Positions 26,347 through 36,520 of a DNA stretch of 64,000 bases are shown piece after piece. How positions within the stretch are numbered: position 1 is the first letter of the stretch; every line of letters begins with the position of its first letter. The notes under the pieces were generated by a model that saw only the letters and a program-made list of their open reading frames with translations, did no database searches and was not told where the DNA came from. The stretch is taken from assembly GCF_000195295.1 (NCBI RefSeq), contig NC_015388.1, positions 248,001 through 312,000 of the forward strand, given 5' to 3'. Position numbers and translations under genes: made by a program. The DNA comes from Desulfobacca acetoxidans DSM 11109 (GTDB taxonomy: Bacteria; Desulfobacterota; Desulfobaccia; Desulfobaccales; Desulfobaccaceae).

Positions 26347-29300
26347 CTAAAACTGCCAGCGCACCCCGGCATAGACGGAGTGGGCGGTGGAGTTGCCGCG
26401 GCCCACTTCGGCGTTGTAGTTGACCCCAATCTGGACGTTTTTACGGGTCACGAGATCCACCTTGGCGCCCACCACGGCAAAATCCCGTTGGGCGGCGTCG
26501 GTCCGGAAGGCAAAGGTAGTACCCGCCTGGCTCAGGCTGGCGTTGAGCCCCCGGCTGCCGTTGGCAAACTCATGCTGGTAGCTGGCATAGACCTGGGGCA
26601 CCAGGGTGAACGCAGCCCGCTTCACCGGGGCGGCCACCTTCAGGCCGACGCCGGTCTGCAGCGAGTCGGCGCTCTGGCCTCCCACCTGCAGATTCAGGGC
26701 CCCGGCGCCGCTCTCCTGATAGCTATCAATCCACAGGCCGGAATAGGCCAGGGAAGCCATCGGGGTAATGATGAGGTTTTTGGCTTTGACGTCGTAGCCC
26801 GCCTCGCCATAAGCGTTGAGCTGGTGCCCGGTGGGCGAGCTCTTGGCGGTGCGCTGCAGGCCGCCGAAGGCAAGATTTCGTTCCAGGTCGAAGAGGTTCA
26901 AGGCGTATCCGAGGGAGCCATACGTATACCAGGACCGGCCGAGATAAGCGGCATAGGCCGTCAGCGGCCAGGTGTTGGTGGCGACGTTGCCGCCGGAACC
27001 CTTGAAATCGGCGTCGCTGTGGCTGTAGCCGGTGGCCAGGCCGAGCACCAGGTTGTCTCCCAGCCAACAGTCGGCCCCGGTCGTAAAGCCCGCCATATTA
27101 AAATTGTAGCCCGTCTGGTTCAGCGAGGATTGCTGCGACCCGAGGACCAAAGAGGGGTAGAGATAGAAGCCCCAGGGTTTTTCGGCGGCTGTTCCTGGCC
27201 TTGGCGTCAGCAGCCCGGCCAAACTGGCGGAGTTATAGGCCAGCATCAGACCCTGGAGGCTGGAATAGTTAAGTCTCAAAGCCCCGAATCCATCGGCTGC
27301 TGGTCCGCCCCCGCGGGGACCGAAGCGCAGATCGGTGAGGCGCTGCGCCTGCTGCCGCATCTGGAAGGAGGCCCCGGTGAGGGCCAGGTTGGACAGGGCC
27401 GCGCTCTTTTCGGCGGAGACCTGTTGAAAGGCCTGCCGCACGCCGGTGTTGTCGGGGAGATAATCAATGGTGTGCAGGACCGTATCCAGATCGCCGGTGG
27501 TGACGCCGGCCAGCCGGTTGAGCATCGCTCCAATGGCCGCCTGGTTGGCATTCAGGCCCAGGCCAGCATGGGTGTAATTCCTCTGCACGGCAAGATCCAT
27601 GCTGTTGGCGCAGTAACGCGGCTGCCAGAAGAGGGTCGGGCTGATCTGTTGGTTCGACACGCCCTGGAATACTCCCTGCACGCCGCCGCTGGCGGTGATG
27701 ATCCCGGGGAAAACCTGGTTGCCCCGGGGGCAGTAGCCGTCCAGCAGGGTGAACCCCACCATACTATCGGCAGCCACGGTAAGCGTCCCCGGGGTGCCGG
27801 TGACTGCCAGGCGGTCATAATCGCCGGCCGAGGCGATCTCCATTGCCAGCCGGCCGCCGGCGTTTTTGACCAGCGCCCCCTGAATGGTCAGGGTGCCCAC
27901 GGAATTGCCCGGCCGGATCAAACCGCTGCTCTCAATATGGCCGACCACGAGGCCGCCCCCGGTAAACTCCCCGCCCTGGGCAATAGTAAGTTTGTCGAAC
28001 TCCAGTTCGGCGCTCTTCTGTTTGATGAAATGGCCCCCGGGCAGGACTTGAGGTTCGTCGCCCTGCAGCCGGCCGCCGTCTAATTTATATACGCCGTAAC
28101 AGGTCTGGTTTAAGCCAATTATCAGATTACCGGTCACCCGGTTGGTGCCTCCAGATTGAGTGAATACCCCAGCGGCATAATCAAACTCATTGGCAATACG
28201 GATGTTATCGGCGTTGACTTGGCCATCTTGAAGTGTGAAACTTGCTTCCAACCCTGTGTCGGATGCTATTAAGATGTCGCCGTTCACGGTGTTGGTGCCG
28301 CCTGATTGAGTAAAATTAACCGGCCCGAAATCCATTCTTAGGCCTTTGGTCACCAGCTCCCCTTTTTCCAGTTGGTATAGAGGAGGCTGACCATAGTCTC
28401 CGCAAGGTTTCATAATGAGGCAGCCGTCAATGGTCTGTTTTCCGTCCGCCAGCTTAAAGGTGCCGTTGTACTCCCAAGTCAGATCCCCATGGGAAGATAA
28501 GGTGCCGTAATTGGTAAAGTTGCAAGGCGAATAGGGGCTGACAGGATTGATACTGAGAAGGTTCCCAGCCGAGGTGATGGTGCCGTAATTTTCTATATTT
28601 GTGTTGTTGTTAGTATTGATGGACAGGGCCACGGAGTTTGGGTCCTTCCCGCTGGCGGGGCCCACAACCAGGCTGGCGTTTTCAGCCACCGTAAAGTTCA
28701 CCGGGCTTTGCACTATATGACCCTCGGCGTAGGCCAAAATCCCCCTGGCACTGTTTCCCAGGACTTCGACGGCGCCGTTGACATTGACGGTGACGCTGCC
28801 AACGGTGCCCCTGCCAGCCTCACTCTGGGCCAGGATGCCTATCGAGTCGGCCCCGGTTAGCTTCATGGTCCCCGCTTGGGTGACCGTGACGTCGCCGCTG
28901 TCGCCGTAAGCGCCGGCGCTGCCGCCCTGGCCCTGGCTCATATTCAAGCCGCCGCCGCCCCCCAGGCTCTGGGCGGCGATGCCGATGCAGGCCTGGCCGC
29001 CGGCGTCGATGTTCCCGGAGCTGGTGACGGTGACGTTTTTCCCGCTGCCCTGGCTGCTGTTGCCCCAGGAGGTCAAGCCGCCGCTGAAGGGTGTGGGGGC
29101 TTCACTGGAGGTGTGGCTCACCAGGCCGCCGCCGCCCCCGATGCTTTGGGCCAGCAGGCCGCAGGCCGCGATGCTGTTATTGAGGTTGATGGCACCGGTG
29201 CTGGTGACGGTCACTTCGCCCCCGTCGCCAGAAGCATTTTTATCGCCGCCGAAGTGAATGGCAGCCCCTTTCGCCACCGTGCTGCCGAGGCCGCCGCCGG

Positions 29301-32300
29301 CGCCGAGGCTCTGGGCCACGAGGCCGTGAGCCCCCGCCCCGGACACCGTGACGTGGCTGCTGTTGGTGAGGCTCACCGCGCCGCCCGAGCCGCCGGCATT
29401 ATTTCCTCCCAGGGTGAGGCTGCCGGTGGCGCCGGCGTTATCGGGGGCCGTCACCCAGCCGAGGCCGCCGCCGCCCCCGATGCTCTGGGCCGCCACACCG
29501 ATGGCGCCTTTGCCCGCGGTGGTGATGTTGGTCCCCGTGGTCTTGACCTGCACCGGGCCGGCGTCGCCGTGCGCCTGGTTCTCGGCCCCCAGGGTGACGT
29601 CGCCGCTTTGCGGGGCGCCGGCGGCAAGATCAGCGCCGGCGAACCCGCCCCCGGCGCCGATGCTCTGGGCCAGGAGGCCCGGGGAATTATCATTGTGGGT
29701 GGTGATGCTGCTGCTGCTCTGCACCGTCACCGCCTGGCCGCTGCCGCTGACGCCGTTTTTGCCGCCGCAGTGGATGGGGAAAGGAATATACCCTGCCTGG
29801 CTGAAGCAAAACCCGGCGGTGCCGCCGCCGGCGCCGATGCTCTGGGCCAGGAGGCCCGGCGCCTGTTTCCCGGCGGTCTCGATCAGCTTTCCGGTATCAG
29901 TAATGGTGATGGAGCCGCCCTGACCGCCTTGACCATTGTCAGCCCCGATGCCGATCCCTAGCCCTGCGAGACTCAATTCCCCGGCCACGCTGACCCCGGC
30001 GTTGCCGCCGCCGCCGCCGACGCTCTGCGCCTGGAGGCCCGGGGCGTGATCCCCCTGAGTCTTAATGCTGCTGCCGCTGCTGATCTGCATCTCCCCGCCG
30101 TCGCTGCCGCTGCCGGCTGATCCTCCCAGGGTCACACCCAGGGTACTTAAAGAAACCGCGCCGGACACGCTGAGGCCGCCGCCGCCCCCGCCGCCGCCAA
30201 CGCTCTGGCCGATGATGCCCGCGGACCGGTCTCCCAGGGTGCTGATCTGGCCGGTGCCGTAATTGATGGTCACCTTACTGCCCTGTCCGCCGTCGCCACC
30301 CTGGGCCCCTAAAGAGAAGTTCACATTACCTACAATTGACAAATTCCCAATGACACTGAGGCCGCCGTCGCCGCCGCCGCCGCCCACGCTCTGGGCCATG
30401 ACGCCGGTGGAGTCATCCCCCTGGGTATTAACGCTGCTGGCGCTGGCGAGGTTTACCGTGCCGGCGCCGCCGCCGCTGCCGCCTGAGCTCCCCAGGCTCA
30501 CCGCCACATCACCTGCGGAGGAAACATCGCCGATGACGCTGAAGCCGCCGCTGCCGCCGCCGCCGCCCACGCTCTGGGCTGTGATGCCCACCGAACGGTT
30601 CCCGGCGGTCTCAATCAGCTTGCCGGTATCAGTTACGGTAATGGAGCCGCCCTGGCCGCCATCACCGCCCGTACCGCCGACGCCGACCTCCATCCCTCCT
30701 ACATCTGCTGCGCCGACGACTATGAAGCCGCCGCTGCTGCCGCCGCCGCCGGCGCTCTGGGCTGTGATGCCGGGGGAGTCATCCCCCTGGGTCTTGATGC
30801 TGCTGCTGCCGCTGCTGATCTGCACCCCGCCGCCGTCGCTGCCGTCGCCGGCTGAACCACCCACGCTGGCGCCCAGGGATCCTATAACAGAAAGGTCGCC
30901 GATGATGCTGAAGCCGCCGCTGCCGCCCCCGCCCCCCACACTCCGGGCGTCAATTCCCGCCGACCGGTCTCCCAGGGTGCTGATCTGGCCGCTGCCCTGA
31001 CTGATGCTCACCTCGCCGCCCTTGCCGCTGCCGCCGCCCTTGCCTCCCATCGATACATCCAAATCGATGCCGCTGGACACCCCGGCGACGAGACTAAAAC
31101 CGCCGCTGCCGCCCCCGCCCCCGAGGCTGAGGGCCTGGATGCCGGGGGAATCATGGCCATGGATCCCGGCTTGGTCCGACCAGCCGGTGGCGATGCTGCT
31201 GCTGCTCTGCACCGTCACCGCCCCGGCATCGGCCCCGGCGCCGCCGTCGCCCCCCATGCTTAAGGAGAGGTCCCCGCCGATGAGCTGAGGACTTAGGTCC
31301 ACCCCGGCGGCCACGCTGAAGCCGCCGCTGCCGCCCCCGCCCCCAATGCTGTGGGCCGCAATGCCCCAGGAACGATCCCCCAGGGTGCGAATGGCAGCCC
31401 CGGTGCTGGTGACGCTTACCTCCCCGGCGGTGTTGCCCTCCCCACCCTGGGCGCCGAAGGATAACGCCAGGCTGCCGTTCTTCTTCTCCTTACTGAGATT
31501 AAACACCCCAGCCACGGTGTAGCCGCCGCTGCCGCCGCCGCCGCCGATGCTTTGCGCCAGGATGCCGGAGCTGTCATTGCCCGAGACAAAATTCTGCTCC
31601 TGAGTGGCGCCGGTGCTGATGGCGCCGGCGCAGGTGACGGTCGCTCCCCCGGAGCCGCCGCCGCTGCCGCCGCTGCCGCCCAGAGCCAGGGAAACGGCCA
31701 GGCCGGAGTCTTTGCCGCTGTAGTTAAAGCTGCCGCTATAGGAGCCGCCGCCGCTGCCGCCGCCGCCGCCCACGCTCTGGGCATGAATGCCCGCAGCCGA
31801 GTTGCCGCGGGTGGCAATCTCAGAGCCATGGCTCTCCACCGTCACCAGCCCCGCGGCGTCGCCGCTGCCGCCGCTGCCCCCCTTGACCACGCTCAAGGCG
31901 CCGAGCACCAGTTTGGTGGGCTGGGTCTTAATACTGAGCCCCACCGCCAGACCGCCGTCACCACCGCCGCCGCCGACGCTTTGGGCCAGGATGCCGCTGG
32001 CGTTCTCTCCCTGAGTGGTAATGCCGCTGTCACTGGTCACCGACACCTCATCGGCGGCGCCCCCAGCCCCCCCGGCCCCGCCGAAGACGAAATTCATCTG
32101 TGGGAACCAGCCCTCCTGGGAGGTAACGCCGAGTTGCATGGCATTGCCGCCTTTGCCGCCGCCCCCGCCGATGCTCTGGGCCGCAATGCCATGGGAGTTA
32201 TGGCCGCTGGTGGCAATGGTTTTTTGGGTGACCCCCGCGGCCACATGATCATTGACGGTGACCGGGCCGGCATCGCCGCCGCCCCCCCCGGCGGACCCTT

Positions 32301-35300
32301 GGGCTCCCAATTTAAACTGAAAGCCTTGTTCCCCGAAACCCACCTGGCCTCGCAGCTTGAAGCTGCCCTTGCCGCCGCCGCCTCCCACGCTCTGGGCCAA
32401 CAACCCTTCCGCGGCATCGCCCTGAGTGGAGACATCGCTCTGGTTTTCCAGGCTGACTTCTCCCCCGTCGCCAGCCCCGCCGCCCACGTTCCCCAGGGTC
32501 AGACCGGGAACCTTGGCGAATCCGAAAGCAAAAGCGGTCGGTCCCAAGGATAACGCGCCGCTGAAACTGGCATCGCCCCCGCCGCCGCCCTGGCTCCGGG
32601 CTTCCACCCCGGCGGCGCCGTCGCCGGCCGTGCTGATGGTGGGGCCCAACGATTTGACGGCCACCTGACTGCCGTGGCTTCCCGTCCCGCCGGAGCCCCC
32701 CACGGCCACCCCGAGATCCAGCGATTTGCCGCTATAGGTAAAATCCCCGGTGACGCTGAAACCGCCGTCACCGCCGCCGCCCCCCAGGCTCTGGGCCAGA
32801 ATCCCCTGGGATCCGGCCCCGCTGGTGGTGATGGCGCTGTGGCTCTCCACACTCACCGGGCCTCCCATGTTGCCATCTCCACCCTGGCCGCCCAGGGAAA
32901 AACTCAGCGAGGCGTTCTTGCTGAACCCGGCGGCGATGCTGTAACCGGCGCTGCCGCCGCCGCCCCCGGTGCTGGCCGCCTTAATCCCCTGGGCATGGTC
33001 CCCGGCCGTGGTGATGGCGCCGACGTTGCTGGTGACGTCAACCTCGCCGCCGGAATTCCCCTGGCCGCCGTTGCCGCCCAAACTGACATTTGCCGTAAAA
33101 CTGGGGTATTCCGGGGTACCGGTGACCACAGAGCCGCTGATGCTGAAGCCGCCGGCGCCGCCCCCGCCGCCCACGCTCTGGGCGCCGATGGCCGGTGAGT
33201 TTTGCCCCTGGGTGCTGATGGCGTCGCCGCTCAGCGTTGCCTGCACCTGGCCGCCGCTGCCGCCGCCGCCACCCGAGCCGCCCAAGCTGACGCTGGCGCC
33301 GAAGAGGCCGCTGATATTGCCGGCCACGCTGAAGCCGCCGGCGCCGCCGCCGCCGCCCACACTCTGGGCCGACACTCCCCAGGCGTTATCCCCGGCCGTG
33401 CTGAGATCGCCGGCGCTGTTGACGGTTACCTGGCCGCCGTGGCCCCCGTCCCCGCCGGCGCCCCCCAAACTGACGGCCGCCGAGCCCACAGACACGCCCC
33501 CCGAGACGTTGAAGCCGCCGGTGCCGCCGCCGCCGCCCACGCTCTGGGCCAAAAGGGCATGGGCATTATTGCCTGTGGTAGTGATGGCGCTGCCGCTGTC
33601 AACTTGCACCGGCCCCCCGGCGCCCCCGCTGCCTCCCTGACCTCCTAAACCCACTGTGGCCGAGATGCCGCCCGCATTGGCTGCCACATCGAAGCCGCCG
33701 CTGCCGCCGCCGCCCCCGGTGCTCTGGGCCAGGATGCCCAGGGAATTGTTCCCGGCCGTGGTGATGGCTTTGTCAGCAGTTGTAATTACAACAACCTCAC
33801 CGCCGCTGCCGCCGCTGCCGCCGCTGCCCCCCAACCCCACCGACACCTGCCAGCCGGGGCCCACGTTGCCGGCCACGCCGAAGCCGCCGCTGCCGCCGCC
33901 GCCCCCGGTGCTCTGGGCCAGGATGCCGTCGGCATTGGCACCCAGGGTGTTGATGTTTGCGGCACTCGACACATTAACATCGTTGCCGGCGCCGCCGCCG
34001 CCGGCGCTGCCGCCGAGGGCCACGGTGGTGGTTAAGAAATCACCTATGGCTCCGGCCACGGCGTAGCCGCCGCTGCCGCCCCCGCCCCCGATGCTTTGCG
34101 CTTCCACCCCGTGGGAGGCATGCCCGGTGGTGGTCAATGAGCTCCCCAGGTCACAGTTGACCGTGACCGGGCCGGCGTTGCCGCCTTTGTCTGCCTTGCC
34201 GCCGATGGCCACGCCGGCCCAAAACCCGGCCCCCACTGAGTTGCCGCCGCTGCCGCCGCCGCCCCCCGTGCTCTTGGCCAGGACGGCGCTGGCGTTGTCC
34301 TGGCTAGTGGCTAGATTCCCGGCGCTGGTGACGCTCACCGCCCCGCCGTCGCCGCCGCCGGCGCCGCCGCCGCCGATGGACACCATCCCCACCGCCTGGG
34401 TGCCGCAGCCGCCGCCGCCGCCGATGCTCTCGGCATAAATGGCATTGGAGCAGGCCGTGATATCGGCTTGATTGGTGATCTGCACCTGGCCCGCTTTTCC
34501 GCCGATACTGCTGCTGCCGCCGATGGCCACCAGCCCGTCCACGCTGCTTTGGGCCTTGCCGCCGCCGCCCCCGATGCTTTGGGCAAAGATGCCGCGGGAT
34601 TTACTGTAGGCCCACAAGGCGCCGGTATTGTTAATGATGATATCGCCCCCAAAGCCGCCGGCCTCGCCCTGTCCCCCAATGGCCACCAGGCCATGGGCGG
34701 CCCCGGCGCTGCCGCCGCCGCCGCCGATGCTTTCCGCATGGATGGCATCAGAATCAGCTTCTCCAGTGGTCCGAATCGCTCCCGAGTTGGTTACCGTCAC
34801 GGTGTTGCCATCCCCGCCGCTGTTGCCGTCACCCCCGTAGCCCACGATACCGTGCCCCAGCCCCCCGCTGCCGCCGAAGCCGCCGACGCTCTGGGCATAA
34901 ATGCCATACGCCTCTATATCATTAATTATTATGTCACCCGCGTTGGTCACGGTCACCGGACCTCCGCCGCCGCCGCCCTGGCCGCAGCCGCCCTTGCCAT
35001 GGGCGCCGCCGCCGGCCCCCCCGGCGCCGCCGGTGCCTCCCTTGCTCTGGGCAAAAATGCCATGGGCGCCCTGCCCCGTCGTCGTAATGACGCCGCCTTC
35101 CCCATTGATGACAGTGACTGCCCCCGCGTCACCCCCTTTGCCGCCGTCGCCGCCCGTTTTGTTCACCCAGAAAGCATCGCCGCCGCCGCCGCCGTCGCCC
35201 CCGCCGCTGGAGGCGTAAATTCCTATTTGCTGATCGGGTTGGGTGGTAATCCTATAGAGGTTTTTTATCTGCACACTGTTGCCCGGTCCGCCGTCCCCCC

Positions 35301-35724
35301 CCTTGCCGCCGTCGCCGTTCACAAAATCACCGTGGGTGCCGCCGCCCCCCTGGCCCCCGAGGCTCTCCCCATAGATGCCGATGGCGTAGTGGGCGTCTAT
35401 ATCCTTGCTGGAGGATAAAAACCCGTCTGGGCTGACGCTGCTCACCTTATCGGGGGTTCCTCCGGTTTGGCCGGGGCCGCCAGTGCCCCCCTGGTAATAT
35501 TCCGAAACCACCGCGATGGGCGTCGCCATGGCCAGCGGCGCCCCCAGGGCCAGAAAAACCGCCGCCAGGCAGCCCATTAGCCGCTCCGCCGGCCACCGGC
35601 CCCGCGCCTGGCGGCCCACCCGCCTTTTCCGGCCCGGCGCTGCCGCCCAAGCCTGAAGATCTGCTGCCGTATTCCCTTTAAACCTAGCCTCTCCCTGTTC
35701 TTGTGAAAGATCCTGGGACAGCAT
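26347..35724 (-). CDS. Giant Gly-rich repeat autotransporter adhesin-like protein
   Basis: A predicted type V secreted surface protein of about 3125 residues. I start at ATG 35724 (GGGGGAGGAAG just upstream) rather than the in-frame codon at 35802. A basic N-region and hydrophobic stretch (CLAAVFLALGAPLAMA) form a signal peptide ending at ATP. The passenger holds about 37 copies, by eye, of a unit of 55-75 residues centred on G(I/L)xAQS(V/I)GGGGGSGG, each followed by valine/threonine strands. A less repetitive region then has NFTQSGGTNTVNG-type beta-helix repeats. The last 280 residues form an autotransporter barrel (KPWGFYLYPSLVLGSQQ to YAGVRWQF, ending in Phe). It is probably an adhesin or matrix protein. 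A truncated paralogue lies just upstream. Confidence 0.9.
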   Translation of the reverse strand: MLSQDLSQEQGEARFKGNTAADLQAWAAAPGRKRRVGRQARGRWPAERLMGCLAAVFLALGAPLAMATPIAVVSEYYQGGTGGPGQTGGTPDKVSSVSPDGFLSSSKDIDAHYAIGIYGESLGGQGGGGTHGDFVNGDGGKGGDGGPGNSVQIKNLYRITTQPDQQIGIYASSGGGDGGGGGDAFWVNKTGGDGGKGGDAGAVTVINGEGGVITTTGQGAHGIFAQSKGGTGGAGGAGGGAHGKGGCGQGGGGGGPVTVTNAGDIIINDIEAYGIYAQSVGGFGGSGGLGHGIVGYGGDGNSGGDGNTVTVTNSGAIRTTGEADSDAIHAESIGGGGGSAGAAHGLVAIGGQGEAGGFGGDIIINNTGALWAYSKSRGIFAQSIGGGGGKAQSSVDGLVAIGGSSSIGGKAGQVQITNQADITACSNAIYAESIGGGGGCGTQAVGMVSIGGGGAGGGDGGAVSVTSAGNLATSQDNASAVLAKSTGGGGGSGGNSVGAGFWAGVAIGGKADKGGNAGPVTVNCDLGSSLTTTGHASHGVEAQSIGGGGGSGGYAVAGAIGDFLTTTVALGGSAGGGGAGNDVNVSSAANINTLGANADGILAQSTGGGGGSGGFGVAGNVGPGWQVSVGLGGSGGSGGSGGEVVVITTADKAITTAGNNSLGILAQSTGGGGGSGGFDVAANAGGISATVGLGGQGGSGGAGGPVQVDSGSAITTTGNNAHALLAQSVGGGGGTGGFNVSGGVSVGSAAVSLGGAGGDGGHGGQVTVNSAGDLSTAGDNAWGVSAQSVGGGGGAGGFSVAGNISGLFGASVSLGGSGGGGGSGGQVQATLSGDAISTQGQNSPAIGAQSVGGGGGAGGFSISGSVVTGTPEYPSFTANVSLGGNGGQGNSGGEVDVTSNVGAITTAGDHAQGIKAASTGGGGGSAGYSIAAGFSKNASLSFSLGGQGGDGNMGGPVSVESHSAITTSGAGSQGILAQSLGGGGGDGGFSVTGDFTYSGKSLDLGVAVGGSGGTGSHGSQVAVKSLGPTISTAGDGAAGVEARSQGGGGGDASFSGALSLGPTAFAFGFAKVPGLTLGNVGGGAGDGGEVSLENQSDVSTQGDAAEGLLAQSVGGGGGKGSFKLRGQVGFGEQGFQFKLGAQGSAGGGGGDAGPVTVNDHVAAGVTQKTIATSGHNSHGIAAQSIGGGGGKGGNAMQLGVTSQEGWFPQMNFVFGGAGGAGGAADEVSVTSDSGITTQGENASGILAQSVGGGGGDGGLAVGLSIKTQPTKLVLGALSVVKGGSGGSGDAAGLVTVESHGSEIATRGNSAAGIHAQSVGGGGGSGGGSYSGSFNYSGKDSGLAVSLALGGSGGSGGGSGGATVTCAGAISTGATQEQNFVSGNDSSGILAQSIGGGGGSGGYTVAGVFNLSKEKKNGSLALSFGAQGGEGNTAGEVSVTSTGAAIRTLGDRSWGIAAHSIGGGGGSGGFSVAAGVDLSPQLIGGDLSLSMGGDGGAGADAGAVTVQSSSSIATGWSDQAGIHGHDSPGIQALSLGGGGGSGGFSLVAGVSSGIDLDVSMGGKGGGSGKGGEVSISQGSGQISTLGDRSAGIDARSVGGGGGSGGFSIIGDLSVIGSLGASVGGSAGDGSDGGGVQISSGSSSIKTQGDDSPGITAQSAGGGGSSGGFIVVGAADVGGMEVGVGGTGGDGGQGGSITVTDTGKLIETAGNRSVGITAQSVGGGGGSGGFSVIGDVSSAGDVAVSLGSSGGSGGGAGTVNLASASSVNTQGDDSTGVMAQSVGGGGGDGGLSVIGNLSIVGNVNFSLGAQGGDGGQGSKVTINYGTGQISTLGDRSAGIIGQSVGGGGGGGGLSVSGAVSLSTLGVTLGGSAGSGSDGGEMQISSGSSIKTQGDHAPGLQAQSVGGGGGNAGVSVAGELSLAGLGIGIGADNGQGGQGGSITITDTGKLIETAGKQAPGLLAQSIGAGGGTAGFCFSQAGYIPFPIHCGGKNGVSGSGQAVTVQSSSSITTHNDNSPGLLAQSIGAGGGFAGADLAAGAPQSGDVTLGAENQAHGDAGPVQVKTTGTNITTAGKGAIGVAAQSIGGGGGLGWVTAPDNAGATGSLTLGGNNAGGSGGAVSLTNSSHVTVSGAGAHGLVAQSLGAGGGLGSTVAKGAAIHFGGDKNASGDGGEVTVTSTGAINLNNSIAACGLLAQSIGGGGGLVSHTSSEAPTPFSGGLTSWGNSSQGSGKNVTVTSSGNIDAGGQACIGIAAQSLGGGGGLNMSQGQGGSAGAYGDSGDVTVTQAGTMKLTGADSIGILAQSEAGRGTVGSVTVNVNGAVEVLGNSARGILAYAEGHIVQSPVNFTVAENASLVVGPASGKDPNSVALSINTNNNTNIENYGTITSAGNLLSINPVSPYSPCNFTNYGTLSSHGDLTWEYNGTFKLADGKQTIDGCLIMKPCGDYGQPPLYQLEKGELVTKGLRMDFGPVNFTQSGGTNTVNGDILIASDTGLEASFTLQDGQVNADNIRIANEFDYAAGVFTQSGGTNRVTGNLIIGLNQTCYGVYKLDGGRLQGDEPQVLPGGHFIKQKSAELEFDKLTIAQGGEFTGGGLVVGHIESSGLIRPGNSVGTLTIQGALVKNAGGRLAMEIASAGDYDRLAVTGTPGTLTVAADSMVGFTLLDGYCPRGNQVFPGIITASGGVQGVFQGVSNQQISPTLFWQPRYCANSMDLAVQRNYTHAGLGLNANQAAIGAMLNRLAGVTTGDLDTVLHTIDYLPDNTGVRQAFQQVSAEKSAALSNLALTGASFQMRQQAQRLTDLRFGPRGGGPAADGFGALRLNYSSLQGLMLAYNSASLAGLLTPRPGTAAEKPWGFYLYPSLVLGSQQSSLNQTGYNFNMAGFTTGADCWLGDNLVLGLATGYSHSDADFKGSGGNVATNTWPLTAYAAYLGRSWYTYGSLGYALNLFDLERNLAFGGLQRTAKSSPTGHQLNAYGEAGYDVKAKNLIITPMASLAYSGLWIDSYQESGAGALNLQVGGQSADSLQTGVGLKVAAPVKRAAFTLVPQVYASYQHEFANGSRGLNASLSQAGTTFAFRTDAAQRDFAVVGAKVDLVTRKNVQIGVNYNAEVGRGNSTAHSVYAGVRWQF

Positions 35725-35794
35725 AACTTCCTCCCCCAAATTAAGTGGTGAGTTAACTTCTTTACGGCATCTTATGAACTTTTCTTGAGCGGAA

Positions 35795-36520
35795 TGTGTC
35801 AATGGTTTTGAGACACCCTAATGCAGAAATTACTGTAGCAGCTCTTCGCTCAGAACCTCCTTTTTAGGTGGGTTGATCCAGACGGCCTTCGGCAACGGCA
35901 AGGCGACTGGCGGTTTACGGACAAAGCGCTCCGGGTGAGCGGCATGAGCGGCGTTCAGGACCTGTTGGCGGGCGTCAATCACCGCGGCGGCATGGCCGTA
36001 ATGGACCATTTGCGGGGTCAATAAGGCGATGCCGTGGTGGCGATGTTCGGTGTTATACCAGGGGAAAAACTGCCGGCAAAACTCCCGGCTGTCCTGGATA
36101 GAGCCAGAGCGGGCCGGAAACTCCGGGCGGTATTTCAGGGTCTTGAACTGGCTTTCCGAAAAAGGGTTATCATTGGAGACGTGGGGGCGGCTATGGGTTT
36201 TCGTCACCCCTAGGTCGGCCAGCAGAAACGCCACGGGTTTGGATTTCATTGACGGTCCCCGGTCGGCATGGATGGTGAGTTGTCCGGGCATGATGCCCTG
36301 TTTCTCACAAGTGGCGGAGATCAGGCGTGTGGCCAGGACGGTGCTTTCCCGGTGAGCCACCATCCAGCCCACTACATAGCGGCTGAAGATGTCCAGGATG
36401 ACGTAGAGGTAAAAATAGGTCCATTTGACTGGGCCTAAGAGTTTGGTGATATCCCAGGACCAGACCTGGTTGGGGGCTTCTGCCAACAACTCGGGCTTCT
36501 GGTAATGGGGGTGGCGGAGC
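35795..36520 (-). mobile_element. IS3-family insertion sequence remnant
   Basis: One end of an IS3-like element. The inferred terminus is TG at 35795 followed by the imperfect inverted sequence GTGTC...GACAC (35796-35816), then the transposase 3' end. The opposite end, the first ORF and the N-terminal half of the second are missing; similarity to the transposase stops at about 36520, where the coding sequence of a truncated autotransporter begins. The terminus lies 71 nt upstream of the start of the giant autotransporter gene. Confidence 0.7.
35830..36520 (-). pseudogene. IS3-family transposase (DDE integrase domain), 5'-truncated
   Basis: The C-terminal 230 residues of an OrfB-type transposase. 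DDE residues are readable: first Asp in WSWDITKL, second in HADRGPSM (usually HSDRGxxY), and Glu in NDNPFSESQFKTLKYRP. The open frame continues upstream of the apparent TTG start as HPHYQKPELLA, which is family-typical, to about 36520, where it meets the autotransporter reading frame in another phase. With the N-terminal helix-turn-helix ORF and first half gone, it cannot be active. The rve fold and C-terminal KAVWINPP tail are otherwise intact. Confidence 0.85.

Noticed and set aside
26320-35418. Long plus-strand open frames opposite the giant autotransporter (e.g. 26320-28083, 28876-29961, 31552-32553, 34468-35418)
   Set aside because: Low-complexity Ala/Pro/Gly translations that mirror the GC-rich repeats; no start signals or domains.
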